Assembly (NCBI GenBank): GCA_024698705.1
Contig: JAILQX010000008.1
Span: 1 to 64,000, forward strand
Origin: Lachnospiraceae bacterium
GTDB taxonomy: Bacteria > Bacillota > Clostridia > Lachnospirales > Lachnospiraceae
Length of the DNA stretch: 64,000 nt
Direction of reading: 5' to 3'
Each line of letters opens with the position of its first letter. Positions within the stretch are counted from its first letter, which is position 1. This document shows positions 55,097 through 63,581 of the stretch, one piece after another. The notes below the pieces were generated by a model. That model searched no databases, was not told the origin of the DNA, and saw nothing but the letters and a program-made list of their open reading frames with translations. Both the position numbers and the translations under genes were made by a program.

Positions 55097-56374
55097 ATGA
55101 CTGATACGACAAATTTAAAAAAACAGATAGCCGAAGGCGCCTATGACATTTATTTTGAGAGGCTGTACGGTGATGAACAGCGCGCCTTCCAGAAGCAGAG
55201 ATATACGGAAGTGATCGAAGGCTTTGAAAAGCGCTTCGGCGAAACCTCCGTTGCGGTCTTCAGTGCACCCGGCAGAACGGAGATCTGCGGCAATCACACG
55301 GATCATCAAAACGGCAGGGTCATAACGGCTGCCGTTGATCTTGATGTTGTGGCAGTTGTGGCGATGTCCGTCGATGATACCATAAGAATGTATTCGGAAG
55401 GCTACGATGAGACCGTTATGAAAGCGACGGATACGGATATCAATACCGGGGAGTACGGAACCACGAAGGCTTTGATCAAAGGCATGGTAGCAGCTTCAAA
55501 GTCGAGAGGCTATAAGACCGGCGGCTTTACCGCTTACGTGAGGGGCGGTGTGCCCGGAGGTTCGGGACTGTCGTCGTCTGCGGCATTTGAGGTTCTCACA
55601 GGCACGATAATAAACGGATTGTTCAATGACTTTTCCATAGATCCCGAGACCATCGCCGCGATGGGCAGGGAAGCGGAAAACAGATATTTCGGCAAGCCCT
55701 GCGGTCTCATGGACCAGATGGGATGCTCGGTCGGAGGCATGATAAAGATCGATCTCGCGGATCCGGACAATGCCCTGATACAGAAGATAGATACGGATAT
55801 CACATCATTAGGATACAGCCTTTGCATAGTTGACACGAAGGGTTCGCACGCGGATCTGACCGGGGAATACGCGGCCGTATTTGAGGAAATGCGATCGGTC
55901 GCTAAGTATTTCGGAAAAGATCTGCTCGGAGAAACCGATGAAGAACTGTTTAAGAGCAGTATAGCCGCGCTCAGAGATGCGGTGGGTGACAGGGCCGTGC
56001 TCAGAGCGCTTCATTGGTACAACGAAAACAGAAGAGTGGATCGCATGGCGGATGCATTGAAGGCAGGAGACATCGATGGATTTCTGGCCTGCGTAAAGTC
56101 ATCGGGCGATTCTTCATACAGGTTTTTGCAGAATGTGTATTCGGTCAAAAACCCGAGGGAGCAGGCGGTAGCGCTGGCCCTCGCATTTTCGGAGGAGATA
56201 CTCGGCAGTAACGGGGTATGTCGCGTTCACGGAGGAGGATTTGCCGGAACGATACAGGCATTCGTAAAAAATGCAGCCGCAGCGGATTACAAAGAACGTA
56301 TTGAAGGTTATTTCGGAGAAGGCAGCTGTTACGTTCTCAGGATACGTTCTGTCGGCGGCATTATGATGAAATAA
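55097..56374 (+). CDS. galK: galactokinase
   Basis: The 425-residue GHMP kinase has APGRTEICGNHTDHQNG (galactokinase signature) near residue 55, the ATP-site GGVPGGSGLSSSAAFE near 150, and the third motif VHGGGFAGTIQAF near 378. It makes galactose-1-phosphate, which galE-type enzymes then process. galE lies 38 kb away. AAGAGG lies a few bases before ATG, with a structured leader upstream. Confidence 0.94.
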   Translation: MTDTTNLKKQIAEGAYDIYFERLYGDEQRAFQKQRYTEVIEGFEKRFGETSVAVFSAPGRTEICGNHTDHQNGRVITAAVDLDVVAVVAMSVDDTIRMYSEGYDETVMKATDTDINTGEYGTTKALIKGMVAASKSRGYKTGGFTAYVRGGVPGGSGLSSSAAFEVLTGTIINGLFNDFSIDPETIAAMGREAENRYFGKPCGLMDQMGCSVGGMIKIDLADPDNALIQKIDTDITSLGYSLCIVDTKGSHADLTGEYAAVFEEMRSVAKYFGKDLLGETDEELFKSSIAALRDAVGDRAVLRALHWYNENRRVDRMADALKAGDIDGFLACVKSSGDSSYRFLQNVYSVKNPREQAVALALAFSEEILGSNGVCRVHGGGFAGTIQAFVKNAAAADYKERIEGYFGEGSCYVLRIRSVGGIMMK

Positions 56375-56380
56375 CACGTT

Positions 56381-56409
56381 TTGCCATTACATGAGTATTG
56401 TGCTATAAT
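56381..56409 (+). promoter_or_regulatory. sigma-A promoter of the (p)ppGpp synthetase gene
   Basis: TTGCCA, 17 bases, then TATAAT. The transcript would start in a G/T-rich leader (GTTGGGTTTTTGGGGG). Confidence 0.75.
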
Positions 56410-56463
56410 CAAGGTTGGGTTTTTGGGGGAAAGCGTAACACTTGTTGTTAAGAAAGGAATGTA

Positions 56464-57111
56464 ATGGGAGCACAGGACAATAAGGAAACGGACCCTATTG
56501 ACAGCTGGATGGAGGTAACACTCATTTACAATTCAGCGCTTAAGGAAATAGGAACAAAACTGGAGATACTTAACGATGAGTTTCAGCATGTGCATCAGTA
56601 CAATCCCATCGAACATATAAAGTCCAGACTTAAAACATCAGAAAGTATTGTAAAGAAATTAAAGAAAAAGGGCTATGAGTCCACTATTGAAAATATGGTG
56701 GAGCATGTCAACGACATAGCGGGCATCAGAGTTATCTGTTCGTTTACTTCCGACATATACAGAGTTGCTGATATGTTGAGTAACCAGAGCGATATCAAGG
56801 TGCTTTCTATCAAAGACTACATCAAAAATCCCAAGCCGAGCGGATACAAGAGTTATCATATGCTTGTAACGGTTCCGATCTTTTTGTCGGACCGTATTGT
56901 TGATGCCAAAGTTGAGATACAGATAAGAACGGTCGCCATGGATTTCTGGGCAAGCCTTGAGCACAAGATACATTACAAGTTTGAAGGCAATGCGCCGGAA
57001 CATATCAAGAAGGAACTGGAAGAGTGTGCGGAGATGGTATCAAATCTTGATGCAAAGATGCTTTCTCTTAATGAAGAGGTACATGCACTGGATCCGACCA
57101 ATCACGAATAA
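56464..57111 (+). CDS. small alarmone synthetase, RelQ-like
   Basis: The 215-residue protein is a stand-alone (p)ppGpp synthetase domain (RelA/SpoT synthetase type), with no hydrolase or TGS domain. Motifs are VNDIAGIRVIC, KPSGYKSYHML and EIQIRTVAMDFWASLEHKIHY. Its length suits RelQ/YjbM. The alarmone adjusts growth under stress. AAGAAAGGAATGTA precedes the ATG. Confidence 0.92.
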   Translation: MGAQDNKETDPIDSWMEVTLIYNSALKEIGTKLEILNDEFQHVHQYNPIEHIKSRLKTSESIVKKLKKKGYESTIENMVEHVNDIAGIRVICSFTSDIYRVADMLSNQSDIKVLSIKDYIKNPKPSGYKSYHMLVTVPIFLSDRIVDAKVEIQIRTVAMDFWASLEHKIHYKFEGNAPEHIKKELEECAEMVSNLDAKMLSLNEEVHALDPTNHE

Positions 57112-57218
57112 AGGCCCCATAAAATGAGGAGTGCCCGGATACCTCGCGGCACCCGGGCTATTATGAAAAAATTACCTAAAGTCTGAATCAACCTTATATT
57201 TAGAGTATAACCTCATAA

Positions 57219-57246
57219 TATGAACAAAATATGAACAGGCTATGAA
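57219..57246 (+). promoter_or_regulatory. three 11-bp direct repeats, PhoB/PhoP-like operator
   Basis: TATGAA occurs at 57219, 57230 and 57241, each exactly 11 bases apart. On the other strand this reads TTCATA with five-base gaps, which fits the B. subtilis PhoP box TT(A/C/T)A(C/T)A. Direct repeats at one helical turn are typical of OmpR/PhoB-family response regulators. The site lies 33 bases before the hendecad-repeat gene. Confidence 0.5.
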
Positions 57247-57278
57247 TATATAGTAAAAATTACCAAACGGAGGAAGCA

Positions 57279-58517
57279 ATGGATACTTTTATTGACAAAC
57301 TTGCACAAAAATCTACAGCAAATGATATGATCAATGCCAATTCAGAGGCAGAAGCAAGAGAAAATCAGAGGATAAAAGAGCAGATGGCCGAATATGAGAA
57401 GATCCTTCAGGACATGAAGGCAGCCAATCTGAAGAACATAGAATCTGCTTCCAAATTAAATGAAGCCATAGCGGGAGCTGACTTCGGTTCACGCGCAGCA
57501 GGCGGTGAAGGTTCATCCGAAGCCATTAAAAATACAAGCAGGGAAGCTGTTGAAAATATCAGAAGTTCAAGCGATAAGGCTTTTGAATCCATCAGGACTT
57601 CAAGCAACGAAGCAGTTGAAAAGATCAGGACATCGGGAACGGAAGCCGTTGAATCGCTCAAGGCGTCAAGTGCCGAAGCCGTTGAGTCACTTAAGACATC
57701 AGGTGTCGAAAGCGTTGAGAAGATCAAAAATGCAGGAGTTGAAACTGTTGAATCCATAAAAGGGACTTCTTCCGAGGCGGTCGAAGCCGTAAAGAATTCG
57801 GGTTCGGTAGCTGTTGAAGCAGTTAAGACGATAAGTGACGAGGCTGTTGCAGCGGTAAAGACCTCAGGTGAGGAAGCGGTCGGATCACTCAAGACGAGCA
57901 GTGAAGAAGCCGTAAACAGCGTAAAGACAGCAGGAGAAGATGCTGCGGGTGCGGTAAAGACGGCATCCGAGGATCTGAAGGCAACCTGCGATACCGCAGT
58001 TGCCGACATGAAGCAGTCATTGGACACGGGCGTAGCTGATATGAAGCAGGCTACAGAAGCCGGTGTTACGGATATGAAGCAGGCCACGGAAGCGGGTGTT
58101 GCCGATATGAAACAGGCAGCTGAAGCAGGTGTGGCAGACATGAAGCAGGCATCGCTGGATGCCACGGAGACGATCAAGCAGACAGTCAGTGAAGGACTTG
58201 AGTCCATCAAACAGGCTACCGAAGGTATTACGACTTCGGCAGGCGGCAACGGACCTTCGGATGCCGACAGAGCATACATGGATGCACAGTTCGATGATGT
58301 ACATGAAGCTTTGCATACCGAGAATATAAAGGTATACCGTAATGTTCAGGCAGCCGTTGACGACAGTCTTGCGGATCAGACAAAAGCAATAAGAGGATAT
58401 ATAGAAAGAAGCAATAAAGATGGTTCAAAACTTCCCGTCATTATCGGTATCGTTAATTTTGCTCTTGATATAATAATAATTGCCTTACTTGTACTTAATA
58501 TGTTAGGAGTTTTCTAA
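57279..58517 (+). CDS. hendecad-repeat membrane-anchored protein
   Basis: I do not recognise this 412-residue protein. Residues 90-300 are about 17 tandem 11-residue repeats (pattern TSSxEAVExxK, later TGVADMKQATE), which predict a long right-handed or hendecad coiled coil. An N-terminal helix (residues 1-70) and a C-terminal membrane helix (about 388-410, VIIGIVNFALDIIIIALLVL) flank it, with a linker near 305-385. No signal peptide is seen, so it is probably a tail-anchored cytoplasmic rod. GGAGGAAGCA precedes ATG. The M23 gene follows six bases later, so a role linked to the envelope is likely. Confidence 0.85.
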   Translation: MDTFIDKLAQKSTANDMINANSEAEARENQRIKEQMAEYEKILQDMKAANLKNIESASKLNEAIAGADFGSRAAGGEGSSEAIKNTSREAVENIRSSSDKAFESIRTSSNEAVEKIRTSGTEAVESLKASSAEAVESLKTSGVESVEKIKNAGVETVESIKGTSSEAVEAVKNSGSVAVEAVKTISDEAVAAVKTSGEEAVGSLKTSSEEAVNSVKTAGEDAAGAVKTASEDLKATCDTAVADMKQSLDTGVADMKQATEAGVTDMKQATEAGVADMKQAAEAGVADMKQASLDATETIKQTVSEGLESIKQATEGITTSAGGNGPSDADRAYMDAQFDDVHEALHTENIKVYRNVQAAVDDSLADQTKAIRGYIERSNKDGSKLPVIIGIVNFALDIIIIALLVLNMLGVF

Positions 58518-58523
58518 GTACCG

Positions 58524-60101
58524 ATGAGACACATTACAAAACACTTTAAAAGGCTCAGGGTAAGCTATCTGAAAGCAGCCTTTTTGGTGATAATACTGAA
58601 CATAATAATGATCCCTCAGTATCAATCCGTTGAGCCTGAGGGAGATACGTTGTTTAAGGTGTATATGAACGACGAATATGTCGGAACCGTGGGCAAGCAG
58701 ACCGATCTCGACGAGATGCTCTTAAAGGCCAGAAGGGCGACGGCTTCAAAGTCGGAATCTCCGGTCATGATGGAAGTGAACTTAAGGACCGAGGGCAGTG
58801 AAGTGATATTCGGGCAGCTCGACAACGAGGAAGAAGTATTTGCCAATATGGTCGCAGCACTGGAAAAGAGCGTTCACGGCGGACTTGTTCCGGCATACAC
58901 CGTCAAGATCGGATCACATACGATGAACCTCGCAACCCTTGAGGATGTCAGAGAGGTTTTGCAGGCCGCAGCGAGCCAATATGATGAAAAAAATGAGTAC
59001 CATGTATTGCTCCAGAGGGACCCAAACAGGGAACTCAATACACTTACGGCAACGTTGGGTAAGGATGAGCCCGACGCCGAGGATAAGCAGCAACCGGTCA
59101 AAACAGCCGGAATGGAATCGGTATTTGCCGATGCATTTGGTGTTGCTGAAGAGAACTCCGCTTCGGAGAGCTTTGAAGAATACGAATATGGCCTTCTCGA
59201 TCTGTCTTATGCAAATTCCATCGAGATAGTTGATTCTTATCTTGCGGATGACCGCATCATGACGGTTGAACAGGCTGTCGAAGATATCACATCCAAACAG
59301 GAAAAGAACACGGTATACGAAGTAAAGGCCGGAGATACGCTTTCAGGTATTTCCATGGCGACGGATATACCTATTGAAAAGCTGATATCACTCAATGATG
59401 CGATAGAGGATGAAAGATCCACCATCAGGATCGGTCAGGAGATCCTCATCAGTAATCCCGAACCTCCGCTTTCGATCAACAGAACAGAGCAGGAGTATAT
59501 CGAAGAGGATTATGACGCCGAGATCATATATATAGATAACGACGAATGGTACACAAGTGACCAGGTCACAAGGCAGGAGCCCAGTGCAGGTCATCGAAAT
59601 ATAGTAGCAAAGATCTCTTATCACAATGAGAAAGCTGTTGGCAGAGAGGTGGTCAAGGAAGAAGTGGTCCTTGAAGCCGTACCGAAGATAGTTGAGAGAG
59701 GTACAAAGATACCGCCTACCTACATCAAACCTGTTTCGGGCGGTAGACTGTCATCGACATTCGGTAAGAGAAACAGACCCACAAAGGGTGCTTCAAGCAA
59801 TCACCAGGGTGTTGACTGGGCTGTTGCAAAGGGTACGACCGTTATGGCTTCTTCCGGTGGTGTGGTTACCAAGGCCGGCTGGGCTAAGGGCTACGGATAT
59901 GTTGTATATATCAAGCATCCGGATGGCAAGGAGACAAGATACGGACACTTGAGTAAGGTACTCGTAAGTGTGGGACAGAACGTAAAACAGGGTGAAAAGA
60001 TAGCTCTGAGCGGTAACTCCGGCGTAAGTACCGGACCGCATCTGCACTTTGAGATCCGAGTCAACGGAACTGCGGTCAACCCGCTCAAGTATTTGAATTA
60101 A
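58524..60101 (+). CDS. LysM-G5-M23 cell wall endopeptidase
   Basis: The 525-residue protein has an N-terminal membrane helix (about residues 16-33), an unassigned region to about residue 240, a LysM domain (about 270-313, YEVKAGDTLSGISM), a G5-like domain (about 340-395, with HNEKAVGREVVKEEVV), and a C-terminal M23 zinc peptidase (HQGVDWAVAKG, YGHLS and GPHLHFEIRVNG). LysM and G5 bind wall polysaccharide and M23 cleaves peptide cross-links. It is the likely partner of the upstream coiled-coil protein. Confidence 0.92.
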   Translation: MRHITKHFKRLRVSYLKAAFLVIILNIIMIPQYQSVEPEGDTLFKVYMNDEYVGTVGKQTDLDEMLLKARRATASKSESPVMMEVNLRTEGSEVIFGQLDNEEEVFANMVAALEKSVHGGLVPAYTVKIGSHTMNLATLEDVREVLQAAASQYDEKNEYHVLLQRDPNRELNTLTATLGKDEPDAEDKQQPVKTAGMESVFADAFGVAEENSASESFEEYEYGLLDLSYANSIEIVDSYLADDRIMTVEQAVEDITSKQEKNTVYEVKAGDTLSGISMATDIPIEKLISLNDAIEDERSTIRIGQEILISNPEPPLSINRTEQEYIEEDYDAEIIYIDNDEWYTSDQVTRQEPSAGHRNIVAKISYHNEKAVGREVVKEEVVLEAVPKIVERGTKIPPTYIKPVSGGRLSSTFGKRNRPTKGASSNHQGVDWAVAKGTTVMASSGGVVTKAGWAKGYGYVVYIKHPDGKETRYGHLSKVLVSVGQNVKQGEKIALSGNSGVSTGPHLHFEIRVNGTAVNPLKYLN

Positions 60102-60108
60102 TGAATTT

Positions 60109-60156
60109 AAGGCAGAGGACATGCCGCATCGGGCAAACGGTTCTCTGCCTTATTTT
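60109..60156 (+). terminator. intrinsic terminator after the M23 gene
   Basis: AAGGCAGAG and CTCTGCCTT pair around a 25-base loop with its own GCC...GGC pairs, followed by ATTTTAT. Confidence 0.75.
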
Positions 60157-60211
60157 ATGATATAGCGGGGGAAATGCGGCCACGGGCACGAAAGACGCAC
60201 ATATGTTCAGA

Positions 60212-60240
60212 TTTACAAAATGTCTCTGTACGTGTATACT
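60212..60240 (+). promoter_or_regulatory. sigma-A promoter of murA
   Basis: TTTACA (60212-60217), 17 bases, TATACT (60235-60240). Confidence 0.75.
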
Positions 60241-60277
60241 GTACTAAGTTGGGGGCTTTTTGTATACGACATTTTGT
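60215..60277. promoter_or_regulatory. interrupted inverted repeat over the murA promoter
   Basis: ACAAAATGTC at 60215-60224 pairs with GACATTTTGT at 60268-60277, and GTATAC at 60234-60239 pairs with GTATAC at 60262-60267. The dyad spans the -35, the -10 and the transcript start, so it looks like a DNA operator rather than an mRNA leader structure. Confidence 0.5.
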
Positions 60278-60356
60278 GTTCAAAAAACAGACCATACCAT
60301 ATTTAGTTTCAGACGTGTGGTTGGGGGACGTAACGCGTTTGATGTAGAGGACAACA

Positions 60357-61649
60357 ATGGAACAATACGTGATCAAAGGTGGAGCACCGCTTGTAGGTGA
60401 AGTAGAGATAGGTGGTGCCAAGAATGCAGCTCTTGCGATACTTGCAGCTGCCACCATGACTGATGATACTGTTTTGATAGAAAACGTACCGGATGTCAGA
60501 GATACCAATGTTATGATCCAGGCAATGGAAAGCATAGGTGTCAGAGTCGAACGTCCTGACAGACATACCGTGAAGGTTTGCGCGAAGGTAGTACGCGTTC
60601 ATTCGATAGAAGACGATTATATAAAGAAGATCAGAGGCTCTTATTATCTTATAGGAGCACTTCTTGGCAAGTACAATGAGGCCGAGGTTTCACTTCCGGG
60701 AGGCTGTAACATAGGCAGTCGTCCGATCGACCTTCATCTTAAGGGATTCAGGGCACTCGGTGCCGATGTCAGGATCTCACACGGACTTATAATCGCCAAG
60801 GCCGACAAGCTGACAGGCGGACATATTTATCTTGATAAGGTTTCTGTAGGTGCGACCATCAATGTAATGATGGCGGCAGTCCTTGCGGAAGGTACCACCA
60901 TTATAGAAAATGCGGCCAAGGAGCCACACGTCGTAGACGTTGCAAACTTCTTAAACCGTATGGGAGCATCCGTAAAAGGCGCAGGTACCGATGTGATCCG
61001 TATCAAGGGTGTACAGAGACTTCACGGAACGGATTATGCGATCATCCCCGATCAGATAGAAGCAGGAACATTTATGTTTGCGGCAGCAGTCACGAAGGGT
61101 GATGTGACAGTCAAGAATGTCATACCGAAGCATCTCGAGTCCATCAGTTCGAAACTTGTCGAGATCGGCTGTCAGGTCGAGGAATCGGATGAGGCTGTCA
61201 GAGTCGTTGCAACAAAGAGACTCGGACATACACATGTCAACACATTACCTTACCCGGGCTTTCCTACGGATATGCAGCCGCAGATCACGGTGGCACTCGG
61301 ATTGTCAAACGGGACAAGTATCGTAACCGAGAGTATATTTGAAAACAGATTCCGCTATGTGGACGAGTTGGTACGCATGGGCGCCAACATCAAGGTTGAA
61401 GGCAGCGTAGCCATCATAGACGGAGTTGAAAAATACACGGGAGCCGGTATCACGGCACCTGACTTAAGAGCCGGAGCGGCACTCGTACTTGCGGGTCTTG
61501 CGGCAGAAGGTTTCACAACAGTGGATGACATCAAGTACATCGAAAGAGGCTACGAGGATTTCGATGAGAAGCTCAGAGGTATCGGAGCTATGATAGAAAA
61601 AGTCAACACCGAGAAAGAAATGCAGAAGTTTAAATTCAAAGTAGGCTGA
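60357..61649 (+). CDS. murA: UDP-N-acetylglucosamine 1-carboxyvinyltransferase MurA
   Basis: The 430-residue enzyme adds enolpyruvate to UDP-GlcNAc, the first committed step of peptidoglycan synthesis. The N-terminal KGGAPLVGEVEIGGAKNAAL and the catalytic Cys in LPGGCNIGSRP near residue 117 (the fosfomycin target) are present. Its GlcNAc precursor is made by GlmM upstream. It has its own promoter and an inverted repeat upstream. The start is preceded by GTAGAGG. Confidence 0.96.
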   Translation: MEQYVIKGGAPLVGEVEIGGAKNAALAILAAATMTDDTVLIENVPDVRDTNVMIQAMESIGVRVERPDRHTVKVCAKVVRVHSIEDDYIKKIRGSYYLIGALLGKYNEAEVSLPGGCNIGSRPIDLHLKGFRALGADVRISHGLIIAKADKLTGGHIYLDKVSVGATINVMMAAVLAEGTTIIENAAKEPHVVDVANFLNRMGASVKGAGTDVIRIKGVQRLHGTDYAIIPDQIEAGTFMFAAAVTKGDVTVKNVIPKHLESISSKLVEIGCQVEESDEAVRVVATKRLGHTHVNTLPYPGFPTDMQPQITVALGLSNGTSIVTESIFENRFRYVDELVRMGANIKVEGSVAIIDGVEKYTGAGITAPDLRAGAALVLAGLAAEGFTTVDDIKYIERGYEDFDEKLRGIGAMIEKVNTEKEMQKFKFKVG

Positions 61650-61692
61650 TCGCCCAAGCGGCGTTTCTGCCATCGCAGATAAGGAATATATC

Positions 61693-61727
61693 AAAAAAGC
61701 AGATTTGACATCTGCTTTTTTGTTTTT
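61693..61727. terminator. bidirectional terminator between murA and the flippase
   Basis: AAAAAAGCAGAT and ATCTGCTTTTTT pair around TTGAC-like loop bases, with a T-run on both strands. Confidence 0.9.
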
Positions 61728-61770
61728 GTGCACATCGGCTTATGATCACGTTTATGACCCCGTGAACGGC

Positions 61771-63426
61771 TCATATCAGATGAAACTTATGTGCTATAGC
61801 ATAAATGCGTTTTCCGCCGGGAAGTGAACGTATGGAAGCTTCATCGAGAGCCCCCAGTTTAATGACCATGATAAAGTAGACGGTCACTGATATAAGTACG
61901 TTGATCACAAGAAGGATCGCATTACCCGTCCAGTCAAGTACAATATCCGAACCGGAAGCAAAGAGCATTAGACCGAGTTTGTTGATAAGAAATGCCGCAA
62001 GTCCCATTATCAATGCAGACACGGCCGGGATAACGAAGGTCTTTTTGATCTCCTGCTCATACTTAAGGACATGGCGCATTGACAGACCGTTCATGATGCA
62101 CATGAGCAGAGAATATATGATATTGGCGATGCAAAGTGCAAAAAGGTCGAGGCGTGTGAACAGCAGCATCGCGAGAAGTGCAGCCGCCTGGACCACGAGA
62201 GCTGTAGCAGCGTGTACAACGGGACGGTTAACGAAGCCTGTTCCCTGAAGTATGCCGTTGCTTAAGGTGGACAGACAATACAGGATGACTGCTATGCTCA
62301 GAACCTTTATAAGGATCGAAACCGTTGCGAGGCTTGCTTTCTGCGGATAAAGGAGCATCGTGACCGGAGTTGAGAGTACAAAGAGACCGACGCATGAGGG
62401 GATAGCGATGAGCATCGTGACCTTTATGGAGCCGGCTATCTTGGATCTCATCTCATCAAAATCTGCCCTTTCAAACAGACCGGATACGACGGGGATCACG
62501 GCAGCCGACATGGCTGATGCGATAGCGATCGGTATATTGATGATCTGCATGGCTTTTCCCGAGAAAAGACCGTAGAGTGTTGTCGAGGTTGCTTCGTCCA
62601 TACCCCGGACATGCTGGGTAATGTACTGATATATCTTAAGATTTGAAGCCGTACTGAGATTATATATGCATGTGCTCAAAACGACCGGTGTGACCATCCC
62701 GAGAAGTATCCTTGCAACATTTGCACCGGATAGAACTTCCTCATGTTTGTCCTCCTTTATGCGTTCCATGAATCCGGATCTGCGGCGGAGGTAGATCGCA
62801 AACATGAACAGCAGGGCTATGATAACGCCGCTGCCTGTGCCGACCGCGCTTCCGATGGCACCGTAGATCGCACGTGTCGTGTCACTTGATCCTGCGACCG
62901 AAGCCATGAGAAAATAAGCTCCCGTGATGCTTACGAGCGCATTGAGTATCTGCTCTACTATCTGCGAGACAGAGGTTTCGACCATGCTTCTGTGAGCCTG
63001 GAAATATCCTCTGAGGCAGCCCAAAAGTCCCGAAAGAAAGATCGTGGGTGAAAATACCCTTAAGACCATGGCGGAATTGTGGCCGACAAGGCTGTCCGCA
63101 CAATAATAACAGAACAGACTCGCTACACCGCCGACTATGACAACATAGACGATGGAACCGAGAAACAGCCTGTGTGCATTGCGGTACTGTTCCAGACTCA
63201 GCCTGGCCGAGATGACTTTGGACAGGGCTGACGGAATGCTGTAGGAAGCCACAAGCAGGATTATCGTATAGATCTGATATGCGGTATTGTAGTAGCCGTT
63301 ACCCTCATCACCTATGATCATGACGAGCGGACTTCTGTACAGTATACCGATTATCCGGACTATGATACCGGCAAATGCCAGTATTCCCGCCTGAACTATG
63401 AAATTGCTTTTTGTTTCCTGTTTCAT
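61771..63426 (-). CDS. MurJ/SpoVB-type lipid-linked oligosaccharide flippase
   Basis: The 551-residue MATE/MVF-type protein has 13-14 membrane helices, with the N-terminal GILAFAGIIVRIIGILYRSPL and the GYYNTAYQIYTIILLVASYS segment typical of SpoVB/YtgP. It probably flips lipid II or a polysaccharide precursor across the membrane and acts with MurA products. I chose ATG 63426 because AAAGGA lies seven bases upstream and the first helix follows; an upstream in-frame start at 63456 adds ten unrelated residues. Confidence 0.9.
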   Translation of the reverse strand: MKQETKSNFIVQAGILAFAGIIVRIIGILYRSPLVMIIGDEGNGYYNTAYQIYTIILLVASYSIPSALSKVISARLSLEQYRNAHRLFLGSIVYVVIVGGVASLFCYYCADSLVGHNSAMVLRVFSPTIFLSGLLGCLRGYFQAHRSMVETSVSQIVEQILNALVSITGAYFLMASVAGSSDTTRAIYGAIGSAVGTGSGVIIALLFMFAIYLRRRSGFMERIKEDKHEEVLSGANVARILLGMVTPVVLSTCIYNLSTASNLKIYQYITQHVRGMDEATSTTLYGLFSGKAMQIINIPIAIASAMSAAVIPVVSGLFERADFDEMRSKIAGSIKVTMLIAIPSCVGLFVLSTPVTMLLYPQKASLATVSILIKVLSIAVILYCLSTLSNGILQGTGFVNRPVVHAATALVVQAAALLAMLLFTRLDLFALCIANIIYSLLMCIMNGLSMRHVLKYEQEIKKTFVIPAVSALIMGLAAFLINKLGLMLFASGSDIVLDWTGNAILLVINVLISVTVYFIMVIKLGALDEASIRSLPGGKRIYAIAHKFHLI

Positions 63427-63581
63427 ATGAGTTCCTTTGGCTCTAAGCCCGAGCACGCTACGAAATACATAATATCACATAACAGTAAGGAAATCTAAAA
63501 TAAATGTGAAAAGGGTAGATTTTTTGAGTGTTAAGATGTAAAATATCGTAGAATAGCGTCAGTGTGCTAAGGAGAAATACA

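Noticed and set aside
57120..57175. GC-rich hairpin after the alarmone synthetase gene
   Set aside because: The pairs (GTGCC/GGCAC and TGCCCGG/CCGGGC-like) conflict with each other and the following tail is A-rich, so I could not call it a terminator with confidence.
57407..58279. 290-codon minus-strand frame opposite the hendecad gene
   Set aside because: It is a product of the 33-base periodic coding repeats on the plus strand; the residue pattern mirrors the codon bias.
60203..60247. 14-codon frame MFRFTKCLCTCILY before murA
   Set aside because: It lies across the murA promoter and has no ribosome binding site.
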